Below, piece after piece: positions 1 through 8,093 of a stretch of 64,000 bases of DNA. The stretch comes from Zoogloeaceae bacterium (lineage in GTDB: Bacteria; Pseudomonadota; Gammaproteobacteria; Burkholderiales; Rhodocyclaceae): NCBI GenBank assembly GCA_031256795.1, contig JAIRPW010000041.1:38841-102840 (forward strand), written 5' to 3'. The position numbers were made by a program, and so were the translations under genes. Each line of letters starts with the position of its first letter. The first letter of the stretch is position 1. The notes beneath the pieces are model-generated. The model had not been told where the DNA came from, did not search any database, and worked only from the letters and a program-made list of their open reading frames with translations.

Positions 1-43
1 AAATGTTCATGCTTTCTCCATGGTGTTTCGATAAATACGGATT

Positions 44-508
44 TCAAGCGGCGTCCGTTTTGCCGTCGTTGCGGAATGGGCAGTCCTCACGTATACAGCG
101 AACATAAAGGTAAAGCTCGTGCTCTTCAATTTGAAAACCGCGACTGGCGGCCGCGCGGTTTTGCAAGCGCTCGATTTCCTCGTCGCAAAATTCTTCCACG
201 CGCCCGCAATCAACGCAGACCAGGTGATCATGATGCCTGCCGCTGCTGATCTCAAATGTCGCTTTGTTCGGCTCAAAGAAATGCCGCTCCAGAATACCGG
301 CCTGCTCGAACTGGGTAAGCACCCGGTACACCGTGGCCAGACCCATATCCAACCCCTCGGCCAGCATCTGCCGGTATACATCTTCCGCGCCCAAATGCCG
401 CGTCTCGCTTTTTTCAAAAAGCTCCAGGATTTTCAGGCGCGGCAGGGTCACTTTCAGCCCCGCTTCACGCAGGCTATGGGAACGCAGTACGACAGGTTTT
501 GAACGCAT
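44..508 (-). CDS. fur: Ferric uptake regulator Fur
   Basis: Fur is a dimeric metal-dependent repressor that binds Fe(II) and shuts off iron-acquisition genes. The 154-residue product has the N-terminal winged helix (TLPRLKILELF, then GLATVYRVLTQFEQAG, the DNA-reading helix) and the C-terminal metal/dimer domain with the HHDHLVC motif and two cysteine pairs (CVDC and CIREDC) expected for structural zinc. The open frame continues upstream to 763, but that part is the antisense of bamE; the ATG at 508 (MRSKPVVLRS) gives the normal family length. It is divergent from bamE, an arrangement common in betaproteobacteria. Family assignment is secure; the start is an inference from length and alignment by eye. 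Confidence 0.95.
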   Translation of the reverse strand: MRSKPVVLRSHSLREAGLKVTLPRLKILELFEKSETRHLGAEDVYRQMLAEGLDMGLATVYRVLTQFEQAGILERHFFEPNKATFEISSGRHHDHLVCVDCGRVEEFCDEEIERLQNRAAASRGFQIEEHELYLYVRCIREDCPFRNDGKTDAA

Positions 509-541
509 AGTAGGAAAACGCGAAGCGGAAGAAATACAAAA

Positions 542-559
542 TTCGGTTATGATACCGAA
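542..559. promoter_or_regulatory. Perfect dyad in the fur/bamE divergent region
   Basis: Six-base arms TTCGGT and ACCGAA flank a six-base centre TATGAT, 33 bases upstream of fur's start and 42 bases upstream of bamE's. The centre resembles a -10 hexamer on the plus strand. This could be an operator or overlapping promoter for one or both genes; it does not match the usual Fur box (GATAATGATAATCATTATC). Role is inferred only from symmetry and position. Confidence 0.35.
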
Positions 560-601
560 GTTTTCATGCTTTCCAACTTTTCCGCCACGCGCTGACTGCC
601 C

Positions 602-1099
602 ATGACAGGTTCTTCCACCGCGCGCCGCGCCGCGCTTTTTCTCTTTCTTTCCCTGACAGCATCCGCCCTGCTTTTTGGTTGCGCGCGCGTACCGCGCCTT
701 GTCAGCGAATATCGGATCAACGTCCAGCAAGGCAACGTGCTGACGCAGGAAATGGCCGCGCAACTACGCCTCGGCCTTACCCGCGATCAAGCGCGCTTCA
801 TTCTGGGCACGCCTATGCTGGCCGATTCCTTTCACGCAAATCGTTGGGATTACTTATTTCGCTTGGAAGATCGGAAAAACAACAAGGTCACAACGCGCAT
901 TCTGACGCTATTTTTTGACGCCGAAGGACGGCTCGAAAAAATTACGGGCGACGCGACCGCGGGGACAGAAGAAGAACTGAACGCGCCCGCCGCGCCCACG
1001 GAAATTGTGGACTTGGGTTCGGTAGAGCCGGGGACCCCTCTGCCGCCAGACGACAGCGGCAGTTTTTGGCCGCAGCTCAAGAGCTTTTTTGACTGGTGA
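602..1099 (+). CDS. bamE: Outer membrane assembly lipoprotein BamE (SmpA/OmlA)
   Basis: BamE is a lipoprotein subunit of the Bam complex that helps BamA insert beta-barrel proteins in the outer membrane. The 165-residue product starts with a signal peptide ending in a lipobox-like ALLFGC, followed by the SmpA/OmlA domain: the QGNVLTQEMAAQLRLGLTRDQ stretch (about residues 43-63), the ILGTPML turn and the aromatic RWDYLFR strand are hallmarks. A proline- and acid-rich tail follows. It lies divergent from fur and 52 bases before the dapB ATG. BamA itself lies at 8-10 kb of this window in a separate operon. Confidence 0.92.
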   Translation: MTGSSTARRAALFLFLSLTASALLFGCARVPRLVSEYRINVQQGNVLTQEMAAQLRLGLTRDQARFILGTPMLADSFHANRWDYLFRLEDRKNNKVTTRILTLFFDAEGRLEKITGDATAGTEEELNAPAAPTEIVDLGSVEPGTPLPPDDSGSFWPQLKSFFDW

Positions 1100-1151
1100 A
1101 AATTACGCTTTCCCGGCAGAACAGAAAATCGGCAAACGTAAGGAACAAGGG

Positions 1152-1964
1152 ATGGAAAAAAACCGTATCGGAATTGCAGGCGCGTCAGGGCGCATGGGGC
1201 GAATGCTCCTGGAAGCGACGCTTCAGGCCAAAGATTTGCGCCTTACCGCCGCGCTGGAACAAACAGGAAACGCGGCTATCGGGCGCGACGCCGCAGAACT
1301 CGCAAATCTGCCGCGTTCCGGAGTGCTGGTATCGGACAATCTTTCCGCTGCGCTTGCCCAATGCGATACGTGGATTGACTTTACCCGACCGGAAGGCACG
1401 CTACGGCATCTAGCCGCAGCGGAAGCGGCAGGCGTGGCTATGGTGATTGGCACAACCGGCTTTGACGCGGCGGGAAAAGCCAGGATTGAAGAAGCGGCAA
1501 AGCGCATTCCCATCGTTTTCGCGCCGAATATGGCGATTGGCGTCAACCTGGTCTTTCGCCTGCTGGAGACAGCCGCGCGCGCCCTGGGGCAAGAATTTGA
1601 CGTAGAGATAGTGGAAGCGCATCACCGGATGAAAGTCGACGCTCCCTCCGGAACCGCGCTGCGCATGGGAGAAATTGTCGCGCAGACGCTGGAGCGCGAT
1701 TTGTCCGAATGCGCGCTTTATGGGCGCGAAGGACACACCGGCGTCCGAAACAAAAGCAGCATCGGCTTCGCAACCGTGCGCGGCGGCGACATCGTAGGCG
1801 ATCACACGGTGATGTTTTGCGGTCTGGGCGAAAGAGTGGAAATTGCCCACAAAGCGGGCAGCCGGATGCCTTACGCCCTGGGAAGCCTTGCCGCTTCCCG
1901 TTTTCTCGCGCGGCAAAAGCATGGCCTTTTTGATATGCAGGATGTATTAGGTCTGCGCGCCTGA
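1152..1964 (+). CDS. dapB: 4-hydroxy-tetrahydrodipicolinate reductase
   Basis: DapB reduces 4-hydroxy-tetrahydrodipicolinate with NAD(P)H on the way to diaminopimelate and lysine. The 270-residue product has the N-terminal nucleotide-binding loop GIAGASGRMGRML, the VIGTTGF strand, and the catalytic signature EAHHRMKVDAPSGTA with the paired histidines and lysine. The frame is open upstream to 1089, overlapping bamE, but the ATG at 1152, 7 bases after an AAGG-type ribosome site, matches family length. The order fur/bamE-dapB is typical of betaproteobacteria. Confidence 0.95.
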   Translation: MEKNRIGIAGASGRMGRMLLEATLQAKDLRLTAALEQTGNAAIGRDAAELANLPRSGVLVSDNLSAALAQCDTWIDFTRPEGTLRHLAAAEAAGVAMVIGTTGFDAAGKARIEEAAKRIPIVFAPNMAIGVNLVFRLLETAARALGQEFDVEIVEAHHRMKVDAPSGTALRMGEIVAQTLERDLSECALYGREGHTGVRNKSSIGFATVRGGDIVGDHTVMFCGLGERVEIAHKAGSRMPYALGSLAASRFLARQKHGLFDMQDVLGLRA

Positions 1965-2092
1965 ACCGGGAAAACGGGAAGCGCAGACTTGCTTTGTGCA
2001 GCGCAAAAAATCCGGCGAAACCGCGCGATTTCTGGTAAGGTAAGCGCGCTTTTACTCCTTTAACCCTAGTTTTAACGCTGAAAGGAAAACTC

Positions 2093-2836
2093 ATGACGCA
2101 ACGTGTAGCACTAGTTACTGGCGCGATGGGCGGTTTAGGAACCGCCATTTGTCAGGCTCTGGCAAAGGCCGGACACAAGGTAGTCGCCGCTTATCATCCT
2201 CAGTTTGACAAGAAAGACGAATGGCTGAAAGAACAAGAAGCCGCTGGATTCACGGGCTTTATTCCGGTTGCGGGCGACGTTGCGGACATCGCCTCTGTTC
2301 AGGCGATGGTAGCCGAAGCCGAGCAAAAGGCCGGTCCGGTTGACATCCTCGTGAACAACGCCGGCATTACGCGCGACAAGATGTTCAAGGGCATGGAGCG
2401 CGAACAGTGGGACGCGGTAATCAATACCAATCTCTCCAGCCTGTTTAACGTTACCAAACAGGTTTCCGCCAAAATGGCCGAACGCGGCTGGGGGCGCATC
2501 ATCAATATTTCCTCTGTCAATGGCGTCAAGGGACAGGCGGGGCAAACCAACTACTCCGCGGCCAAGGCGGGCGTGATTGGCTTCACCAAGGCGCTGGCGC
2601 AAGAACTGGCCGCCAAGGGCGTGACGGTCAACGCCATTGCGCCCGGCTATGTCGCCACCAAGATGGTCACGGCCATTCGTGAGGACATCCTGAAAGGCAT
2701 TATTGACTCCGTTCCGGTCAAACGTCTGGCGAAGCCTGAGGAAATCGGCTTTGCCGTCGTATTCCTCGCGGATGAGCTGTCGGGCTTTACGACGGGCGCG
2801 ACGCTGAATATCAACGGTGGTCTGCATTACCAATAA
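2093..2836 (+). CDS. phaB: Acetoacetyl-CoA reductase PhaB
   Basis: A short-chain dehydrogenase of 247 residues that fits PhaB, which reduces acetoacetyl-CoA to (R)-3-hydroxybutyryl-CoA with NADPH for polyhydroxybutyrate synthesis. Visible are the glycine-rich TGAMGGLGTAI loop, the VNNAGITRD motif, and the catalytic ISSVNGVKGQAGQTNYSAAK segment with Ser, Tyr and Lys. The AYHPQFDKKDEWLKEQ region is typical of PhaB rather than FabG. A good AAAGGAAA ribosome site precedes the ATG. The neighbouring phaR supports the assignment; phaC and phaA are not in the window. FabG is the alternative, thought less likely. Confidence 0.88.
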   Translation: MTQRVALVTGAMGGLGTAICQALAKAGHKVVAAYHPQFDKKDEWLKEQEAAGFTGFIPVAGDVADIASVQAMVAEAEQKAGPVDILVNNAGITRDKMFKGMEREQWDAVINTNLSSLFNVTKQVSAKMAERGWGRIINISSVNGVKGQAGQTNYSAAKAGVIGFTKALAQELAAKGVTVNAIAPGYVATKMVTAIREDILKGIIDSVPVKRLAKPEEIGFAVVFLADELSGFTTGATLNINGGLHYQ

Positions 2837-2850
2837 TTGGTCGCAAGAAA

Positions 2851-2877
2851 ACAGGGCGGATTTTCCGCCCTGTTTTT
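2851..2877 (+). terminator. Intrinsic terminator after phaB
   Basis: A ten-base-pair stem (ACAGGGCGGA with TCCGCCCTGT, loop TTT) runs into a TTTTT tract fifteen bases after the phaB stop. It separates phaB from phaR, so phaR probably has its own promoter in the following 60 bases. Confidence 0.85.
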
Positions 2878-2937
2878 GTCTCTTTTCAGCCCAATATCAT
2901 CCTCGCGTTACGCCGCGCGCCACGAAGGAATCCCTGC

Positions 2938-3486
2938 ATGACTGAAAAAATCAGACAAATCAAGAAATACCCTAACAGACGCCTTTACGATACGCTTACC
3001 AGCCGTTACATCACGCTGTCTGACATTAAAGAAATGGTGCTGAAATATGATCATTTTCAGGTAGTCGACGCCAAAACGGATGAAGATTTGACGCGCAGCG
3101 TCCTTTTGCAAATCGTGCTGGACGAGGAAAGCGGCGGCGTCCCCATTTTTTCCCGCGAGCTTTTAAGCATCGTAATTCGTCTGTACGGACACGCCGTTCG
3201 AGGAGTCATGGGAAAATATCTGGAGAGCAACATTCATACGCTTCTGGATTTCCAGCAGAAATTCCAGGAACAATCCTGCGCTGTTTTTGGTGAAAACCCA
3301 CAAATGCCGCCGGATTTTCTCGCGCAGTTTCTCAATTTTCAACAGCCCGCCATGCAAAACGTGATGAGCGCTTATGTTGAGCAAGGCCAGAAGCTACTCC
3401 AGCAAATGCGCGAACAGATACAAAATCAAACCCGCGCCATATTCGCCTACGCACCGCCTGAATCTGTGGAAAAACCGCCTCGCTAA
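2938..3486 (+). CDS. phaR: Polyhydroxyalkanoate synthesis repressor PhaR
   Basis: PhaR senses the PHB polymer and represses phasin and its own gene. The 182-residue product carries the conserved N-terminal DNA-binding domain (RQIKKYPNRRLYDTLTSRYI, residues 5-24) and the following PHB-accumulation domain with LLQIVLDEE and two LLDFQQKFQEQ-like amphipathic stretches. The C-terminal tail is glutamine-rich, as in the family. It sits directly after phaB and its terminator. Confident family call. Confidence 0.93.
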   Translation: MTEKIRQIKKYPNRRLYDTLTSRYITLSDIKEMVLKYDHFQVVDAKTDEDLTRSVLLQIVLDEESGGVPIFSRELLSIVIRLYGHAVRGVMGKYLESNIHTLLDFQQKFQEQSCAVFGENPQMPPDFLAQFLNFQQPAMQNVMSAYVEQGQKLLQQMREQIQNQTRAIFAYAPPESVEKPPR

Positions 3487-3681
3487 GCGCTCAAAGCGTT
3501 GCCGTTTCGCTTATAAACAATCAATATTTTCTTGTGCGCCAAAAAATCATAGAACGCATATCGGACTGTTTTCGCTAGAGCAAATCAAATTTACGCTTTA
3601 CCATGAATCAGCGTACAGCTCCCCACGTATAATTTAACGGCGGATACTTATTCGTCCCTCTTCTTGTTGCATCTTTTTGCC

Positions 3682-3710
3682 GCCGCCTCTTTGCGAGGCG
3701 GCTTGTTTTG
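3682..3710 (+). terminator. GC-rich hairpin with T-rich tail, likely phaR terminator
   Basis: GCCGCCTC pairs with GAGGCGGC across a TTTGC loop and is followed by TTGTTTTG. It lies 195 bases after the phaR stop and ahead of the accessory patch. The tail is interrupted by one G, so efficiency is uncertain. Confidence 0.55.
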
Positions 3711-4229
3711 TCTCGCCCGCAACGGGCAAACATCATACAAAACGCGGCGCACACTACTTTACCCCGCATCATGCGCGGGGGCTTCCTGCACAATAAATCG
3801 CCGCGAAACACAACCAGATATGCGCAAAAAAATACCGACAAAAAAACATATTTGCCACGAAATCTTCCCAAGTCTTTTTTAATACAACGTCAGGAGAAAG
3901 CCTGTACACCCGATTATCGAAAAACATTTGGCGGCCTGTCAAAATCATACTATTTGCGGAATTTTTTCTTTGGCCTGATTTTCTTGGCGATTTACACATT
4001 TCTTATGCGGGAGACCGCCAATGAACTGCCGAGCACATTCACGCTGCCGTACATAGTAAACACTTTCTTGTACTCGTATTCACGGTTCGTCTATGAAAGC
4101 ATAGTGAATTTCATTGTCGGCAAGAACGTGTTTATATTTCCCGTTTTTGTGGTGTTGTTTGTCAAGTTGTTTACGGTGCTTCTATGCTTTGCTTTTGCAA
4201 TTTTCATCGCGCCGATCGGTCTTGCCTGA
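3708..4229 (+). CDS. Small multi-pass membrane protein of unknown function
   Basis: The open frame gives 173 residues, but the first half reads like non-coding sequence and the start is doubtful; there is no clear ATG with a ribosome site, and a TTG near 3954 is one option. The part that looks real begins near KTFGGLSKSYYLRNFFF and has three or so hydrophobic helices (FFFGLIFLAIYTFLM, a middle FTLPYIVNTFLYSY segment, and VFVVLFVKLFTVLLCFAFAIFI). The protein stops abruptly after IAPIGLA, so it may be truncated at its C-terminus. The region is AT-richer than its neighbours, and it sits in an accessory patch with an ArdC-like fragment and a toxin-antitoxin pair. I do not recognise a function. 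Confidence 0.4.
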   Translation: MSRPQRANIIQNAAHTTLPRIMRGGFLHNKSPRNTTRYAQKNTDKKTYLPRNLPKSFLIQRQEKACTPDYRKTFGGLSKSYYLRNFFFGLIFLAIYTFLMRETANELPSTFTLPYIVNTFLYSYSRFVYESIVNFIVGKNVFIFPVFVVLFVKLFTVLLCFAFAIFIAPIGLA

Positions 4230-4797
4230 CTGTAACCAGCGCCTGATAACCCACCGCTACGCTCCCGCAGCACGGCGAGGACAGCATAGCGGTGCCAAGC
4301 CAGAGGCGCGGCAGCCATCGCCCGGAAGGGCGTAACCACTCGCCCAGGACAAGAAGGGGACATCTATTTTTGGACATCCCACACAAGTACACCTGTTGAG
4401 AAGCAGAACCAGTGCGGGAAATACGACTACCCGCCATCAAGAAGCAACCCCCACAGACCAGAAAGACCACCGGCAGAGAGAAGCAAAAACACCCATTGTC
4501 CGGTGTCGTAGGACGACGTGGTAACGCTGCGCTTGCTTTCCGGCAAGTGCCTGGCGTGCGGGGCACGCATGGGGGACGGTTAGTAAGGCATGGCACACCT
4601 TCAAAACCGTTCCCGTTGTTGCTATCGGTTGAATCTGCCCATCAGTTCCGCGTAAAACGCCGAAATTGCGCCTTGGCGGTCGAAATGCAAGGGACGCTGC
4701 GCTCTTCGCCCTTGCATTCCGCCCTTGTGCCAAGTCGCCCCTTTTCGGCAACGCGAAACCGATGAGCAGATTTTAACCACCGATGAGGAGTAACACC
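4230..4797. other. Gene-free stretch inside the accessory patch
   Basis: No convincing gene on either strand in about 570 bases. Open frames here lack ribosome sites and recognisable domains. The last 60 bases lead to a clear ribosome site (GAGGAG) for the ArdC-like fragment. The patch probably represents decayed plasmid or integrative-element DNA, which is an inference from the neighbours. Confidence 0.5.
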
Positions 4798-5076
4798 ATG
4801 AACACCCTTGAATTTGAAGACTGCCATTCCCAACAAACCAGTAACCCCCATGCGGGGCTTTGCCCCACTCCCCAAACACTCGCCGAAAAGCAGGGAGGGG
4901 CAAGGCAAGGGCAAGCATTGGGGAAAGGGCGGAGCGTTAAAAAGGGAGAGCACGGCGTAAAGGTTGTTACTTTTGTCCCTTGCGAAAAGACCGACAAAGA
5001 AACCGGGGAAGTATCGAAGTTTACGAAATCCCACATTACCACCGTGTTTCACATTTCCCAAACGCAGGAGATTTAA
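4798..5076 (+). CDS. ArdC-like antirestriction N-terminal domain fragment
   Basis: A 92-residue protein whose C-terminal half (VKKGEHGVKVVTFVPCEK, then DKETGEVSKF and TTVFHISQTQEI) resembles the end of the ssDNA-binding N-terminal domain of ArdC-type plasmid antirestriction proteins, where a KKGEKG motif precedes a YYTVFN-like strand. The zinc-metalloprotease-like C-terminal domain of ArdC is absent, so this is either a short stand-alone version or a remnant. A GAGGAG ribosome site lies 8 bases before the ATG at 4798; an in-frame ATG at 4783 is less well placed. Assignment is by motif recognition only. Confidence 0.45.
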   Translation: MNTLEFEDCHSQQTSNPHAGLCPTPQTLAEKQGGARQGQALGKGRSVKKGEHGVKVVTFVPCEKTDKETGEVSKFTKSHITTVFHISQTQEI

Positions 5077-5288
5077 TTATGCCGCTTTTTTCCTTTCTTT
5101 CTGGATGTTCCACCCGTGTTGGGTTTTTCAATTTCCGCTGGACTGGCGGAAGAATGACCCCGTGTACATATCCTAACTTGTGCTCGGACTGTCCAGCGCC
5201 GGAAAAATCCGCCACCAGACCCGTGCACAACTTACGTGAACAATTAGCAACAGGCGCCCTATATTGTGCACGAAACTTCCGAAAATGC

Positions 5289-5317
5289 TTGACCATAAAT
5301 AAGAGTACGACTATCTT
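5289..5317 (+). promoter_or_regulatory. Sigma-70-like promoter for vapBC
   Basis: TTGACC (5289-5294) and TATCTT (5312-5317) are separated by 17 bases, a good match to the vegetative consensus. They lie 32 bases before the vapB ATG. Two GTGCAC palindromes (5223-5228 and 5266-5271) lie just upstream and could be operator half-sites for VapBC autoregulation. Confidence 0.55.
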
Positions 5318-5348
5318 ACAAATATCAACCACTCGCCGGAGAACGACC

Positions 5349-5612
5349 ATGCGAAGCATAACCCTGTCCACCAAAGGACAACTCACTATCAATAAGAGCC
5401 TCATGGAGCACATGGGCACGAAGGGCGGCGAAAAAATGCACGTCACCAAGACCGCAGACGGCGGGATAAAAATTCTCCCCGACAGAAACAGAGGCAGCTT
5501 GATGGACTTGGCTGGTTCCATCCCATCCAACATTCATCTGTCCGACGAAGAGCTAGAACAATGTATTGCGGATTCCTACGCCGCTGCAGGAATGCAGGGA
5601 CTTGAAGCATGA
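5349..5612 (+). CDS. vapB: AbrB/MazE-type antitoxin (VapB-like)
   Basis: An 87-residue protein with an N-terminal swapped-hairpin AbrB fold (ITLSTKGQLTINKSLMEHMG, residues 4-23; then GGEKMHVTKTADGGIKILP), followed by an acidic C-terminal tail of the kind that wraps around a PIN toxin. The ATG at 5349 is preceded by a GGAGA ribosome site. It overlaps the downstream PIN gene by ATGA, the standard coupling in VapBC modules. In such systems the antitoxin both neutralises the toxin and, with it, represses the operon. The longer upstream open frame has no support. Confidence 0.85.
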   Translation: MRSITLSTKGQLTINKSLMEHMGTKGGEKMHVTKTADGGIKILPDRNRGSLMDLAGSIPSNIHLSDEELEQCIADSYAAAGMQGLEA

Positions 5613-6022
5613 ATATCATCATCGACACGAACATTCTTGTGCGCTTCTTGTTGGCTTCTGAAAAGGGCACCGAGCAACATAAAATCGCCGCACATTTTAT
5701 TGATGAAGCCGATGAAATCATTATTCCGACACACGTATTTTGTGAATTGGTTTGGGTTTTAATCAACGGCTATAAAATAAATCCGGCTGTTGTTCATGCC
5801 GCTTTGTCTGACTTCCTACGGCGTGACAAACTGGTAATTCGTGATGACGAAGTAGAAGCCGGAATGCTTTTCCTTGAAAAAGGCGGCGACTTTGCAGACG
5901 GCGTAATTGCCCACACCGGACGCAACATGACCCGCAGCAGAGCCGTTTTTGTATCGTTCGACAAGAAAGCAATTCGCTTGTTAACCGAAAGCGGTATAAC
6001 CGCGATGTTGCCGCAAATTTAA
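5609..6022 (+). CDS. vapC: PIN-domain ribonuclease toxin VapC
   Basis: A 137-residue PIN-domain protein. It opens with IIIDTNILVRFLL, giving the first catalytic aspartate, has a conserved glutamate in HVFCELVWVL, and later GGDFADGVIAHTG, which supplies the third and fourth acidic residues; VSFDKKAIRLL closes the fold. VapC toxins are Mg-dependent endonucleases that cleave tRNA or rRNA when free of VapB. All acidic positions appear intact, so the toxin should be active. The start overlaps the vapB stop by four bases. The target RNA cannot be told from sequence. Confidence 0.88.
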   Translation: MNIIIDTNILVRFLLASEKGTEQHKIAAHFIDEADEIIIPTHVFCELVWVLINGYKINPAVVHAALSDFLRRDKLVIRDDEVEAGMLFLEKGGDFADGVIAHTGRNMTRSRAVFVSFDKKAIRLLTESGITAMLPQI

Positions 6023-6030
6023 GGCAAATC

Positions 6031-6282
6031 ATGGAAAAAGTAACCTTGCTAGGCCTTACGCCGATGCCGACACAATGGCAAGCAAGGCATTGGCAGAGGC
6101 GGGCAAGCACGGACGGCGAACACTGGCTGACAATGTGTAGCGGCTATCAACTCTGCGGACCCATCCAGATTGCCAGCCCCGAAAAAGGCGTATTCAACGC
6201 ACAAGGTATCGCAAAACTGGCGCAAATCTTCCACGAAACATTTGACTACACTTATCGCCATTCCAGGCACAATGAATTCTGA
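6031..6282 (+). CDS. Hypothetical 83-residue protein downstream of vapC
   Basis: The frame starts 8 bases after vapC with an AAGGCAAATC leader before the ATG, so it could be co-transcribed with vapBC. It is rich in Trp, Gln and His and has no membrane segment or signal peptide. I recognise no domain. It ends 144 bases before the convergent lpxD gene. It may be a remnant of the mobile DNA that carried vapBC. Confidence 0.4.
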   Translation: MEKVTLLGLTPMPTQWQARHWQRRASTDGEHWLTMCSGYQLCGPIQIASPEKGVFNAQGIAKLAQIFHETFDYTYRHSRHNEF

Positions 6283-6426
6283 GAGGCGACATGCGCGCCA
6301 ATTTGCAGAATCGCCCGATGCGTATTTTCTTGCGGCGGGCGTCCTAATTTTTTCGTTCGGCCAATGGCGCATTGGTCGGGATTTTCCTGCGCCCAAACAC
6401 AGAAATGGCGTATCAATTTCTCGCGT

Positions 6427-7479
6427 TCACTGTTTCTTTTCCAATGCGGAAATACGATTTGCCAATCGGCTGGCATGGCGTAGCGCCGAGGCATTTTTCA
6501 TCCACTCCGCATGTGTTTCCAAAGGATAAATCGCCGTATATTTTCCTGACTGGACAATGCTTTTCATCACCATACTGCCCGGTGAAATTTCCGTGCGCGG
6601 CGCGATTTCCAAGTGACCCAGGATCATCGCCGCGCCGCCAATCGCGCAATGATGCCCAATACGCGCGCTGCCTGCGATTCCAACGCAGCCCGCGATGATC
6701 GTATGCGCGCCAATCACGCAGTTATGTCCAATCTGAATCTGGTTATCCAGTTTGACGCCATCACCGATCACGGTATCTTCCAGCGCGCCCCTGTCAATCG
6801 TGGTGTTTGCGCCAATTTCCACATCATCGCCGATCGTCACGCCGCCAATTTGCGGAATTTTTACCCAGTGTTCCGCACCGTTTACAGTGGTATCCAGCGC
6901 AAAACCAAAACCGTCCGCGCCAATAACCGCGCCGCTATGCACAATCGCGCGTTTGCCTATGCGGCAGCCGGGGTAAAGCACCGCGCCCGAATCAATAACG
7001 CTATCCGCGCCCACGCGGACTCCTTCGCCCACCACCGCGCGCGGATGAATTTCCACCCGCTCGCCCAGCACCGCGCCCGCGCCAATCCACGCGCCCGCGC
7101 CGATATGACAGGAATCCGGTACTCGCGCGCCTTCTTCCAGCACTGCCGCCGGATGAATCCCCGGCGGCGGCTTCACGCCCGGATTGAGCAGCGCGACAAC
7201 ATGCGCGTAATAAAGATACGGGTGCGGAACTACCAGCGCAGAAATGCCATCCGGCAAATCTTTCCCCGCCGCTTCCGTAAGAATGACCGCGCCCGCGCGA
7301 GTCGCGGCCAGCTGCGAACGATATTTAGGGTTGGCAAAAAACGCGATATTCTCGCTTTCGGCATCCCGTAAAGTAGCTACCTGGCGAATTGGCAGATCCG
7401 CCCTGCCGCGCAAACCGGCGGGATAAACATCCCGAAGCGCCGCCGCGATTCCCGAAAGCGTCCAGCGCTTCGGCATCAA
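6427..7479 (-). CDS. lpxD: UDP-3-O-acylglucosamine N-acyltransferase LpxD
   Basis: LpxD adds the second (R)-3-hydroxyacyl chain, from acyl carrier protein, in lipid A synthesis. The 350-residue product has an N-terminal uridine-binding domain, then a left-handed beta helix of hexapeptide repeats (for example [19 protein letters not shown]), with the DGFGFAL motif and the catalytic histidine in [18 protein letters not shown]-terminal helix ([15 protein letters not shown]) matches the ACP-binding region. It is the last gene of the bam operon, after skp. The usual next genes fabZ and lpxA are absent and an accessory patch follows instead. Confidence 0.96.
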   Translation of the reverse strand: MMPKRWTLSGIAAALRDVYPAGLRGRADLPIRQVATLRDAESENIAFFANPKYRSQLAATRAGAVILTEAAGKDLPDGISALVVPHPYLYYAHVVALLNPGVKPPPGIHPAAVLEEGARVPDSCHIGAGAWIGAGAVLGERVEIHPRAVVGEGVRVGADSVIDSGAVLYPGCRIGKRAIVHSGAVIGADGFGFALDTTVNGAEHWVKIPQIGGVTIGDDVEIGANTTIDRGALEDTVIGDGVKLDNQIQIGHNCVIGAHTIIAGCVGIAGSARIGHHCAIGGAAMILGHLEIAPRTEISPGSMVMKSIVQSGKYTAIYPLETHAEWMKNASALRHASRLANRISALEKKQ

Positions 7480-7525
7480 AAACGCCTCCCCGGAAAAGCA
7501 AGACGCCGCCAGACAGGCATATGCG

Positions 7526-8041
7526 TTACTTCCCTTCGGTCAGCGCCTTGACCACTTTTTCGGTAATGTCGAGGCGCGGGCTAACCCAAACGGCGTCCTG
7601 CAAAATCAGGTCAAATTTTCCTTCTTCCGCGATGACGCGCACCGCTTTATTGGCGCGATCCGTGATGGTAGACAGCGCTTCGTTTTGGCGCAGACTTAGG
7701 TCCTCCCGAAATTCACGCTGTTTTCTCTGAAACTCCCGCGAGACATCAGAAAACTCGCGTTCCTTGCCGCGCCGCTCGCTATCTGACAGGGTCAAAGCGT
7801 TTTTCTCCATATTCTCCTGCATGGTTTGCAAACGCTTGGCCATCTTTTGCAACTCCTGCTCGCGCCCGGAAAACTCGTTTTCAATCTCCTTGGCGGCTTT
7901 GACTGCGGAAGGAGCCTGACGCAGCACGCGCTGAAAATCAACAAAACCAATCTTGAGATCGCCTGTCTGCGCGAATACGGCAGGGGAAAAGCTCAAGGAC
8001 ATGCCCAAAAAGGCCGCAGAAAATATAAGGCGGATATTCAA
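7526..8041 (-). CDS. skp: Periplasmic chaperone Skp (OmpH)
   Basis: Skp is a trimeric jellyfish-shaped chaperone that holds unfolded outer membrane proteins on their way to Bam. The product has a signal peptide ending in FSPAVFAQ, then [20 protein letters not shown] and a long charged coiled coil (about residues 45-120) before a C-terminal [11 protein letters not shown] strand. The frame extends upstream to 8170, but a TTG at 8041, 6 bases after GAGGAGA, gives 171 residues and places the signal peptide at the N-terminus. It sits between bamA and lpxD, the classic order. Confidence 0.9.
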   Translation of the reverse strand: MNIRLIFSAAFLGMSLSFSPAVFAQTGDLKIGFVDFQRVLRQAPSAVKAAKEIENEFSGREQELQKMAKRLQTMQENMEKNALTLSDSERRGKEREFSDVSREFQRKQREFREDLSLRQNEALSTITDRANKAVRVIAEEGKFDLILQDAVWVSPRLDITEKVVKALTEGK

Positions 8042-8093
8042 CTTAACTCTCCTCGTAGGAAATGACAAATGGCGCAAAAAACCGTGCGATCCC

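Noticed and set aside
509..763. N-terminal extension of the Fur open frame
   Set aside because: It is the antisense of bamE and lengthens Fur well beyond the family; the ATG at 508 is normal.
3628..3633. TATAAT hexamer upstream of the accessory patch
   Set aside because: No suitable -35 hexamer at 16-18 bases upstream, and the gene it would serve has no clear start.
4412..4765. 117-residue plus-strand frame in the accessory patch
   Set aside because: Composition and overlap look like a chance frame; no domain recognised.
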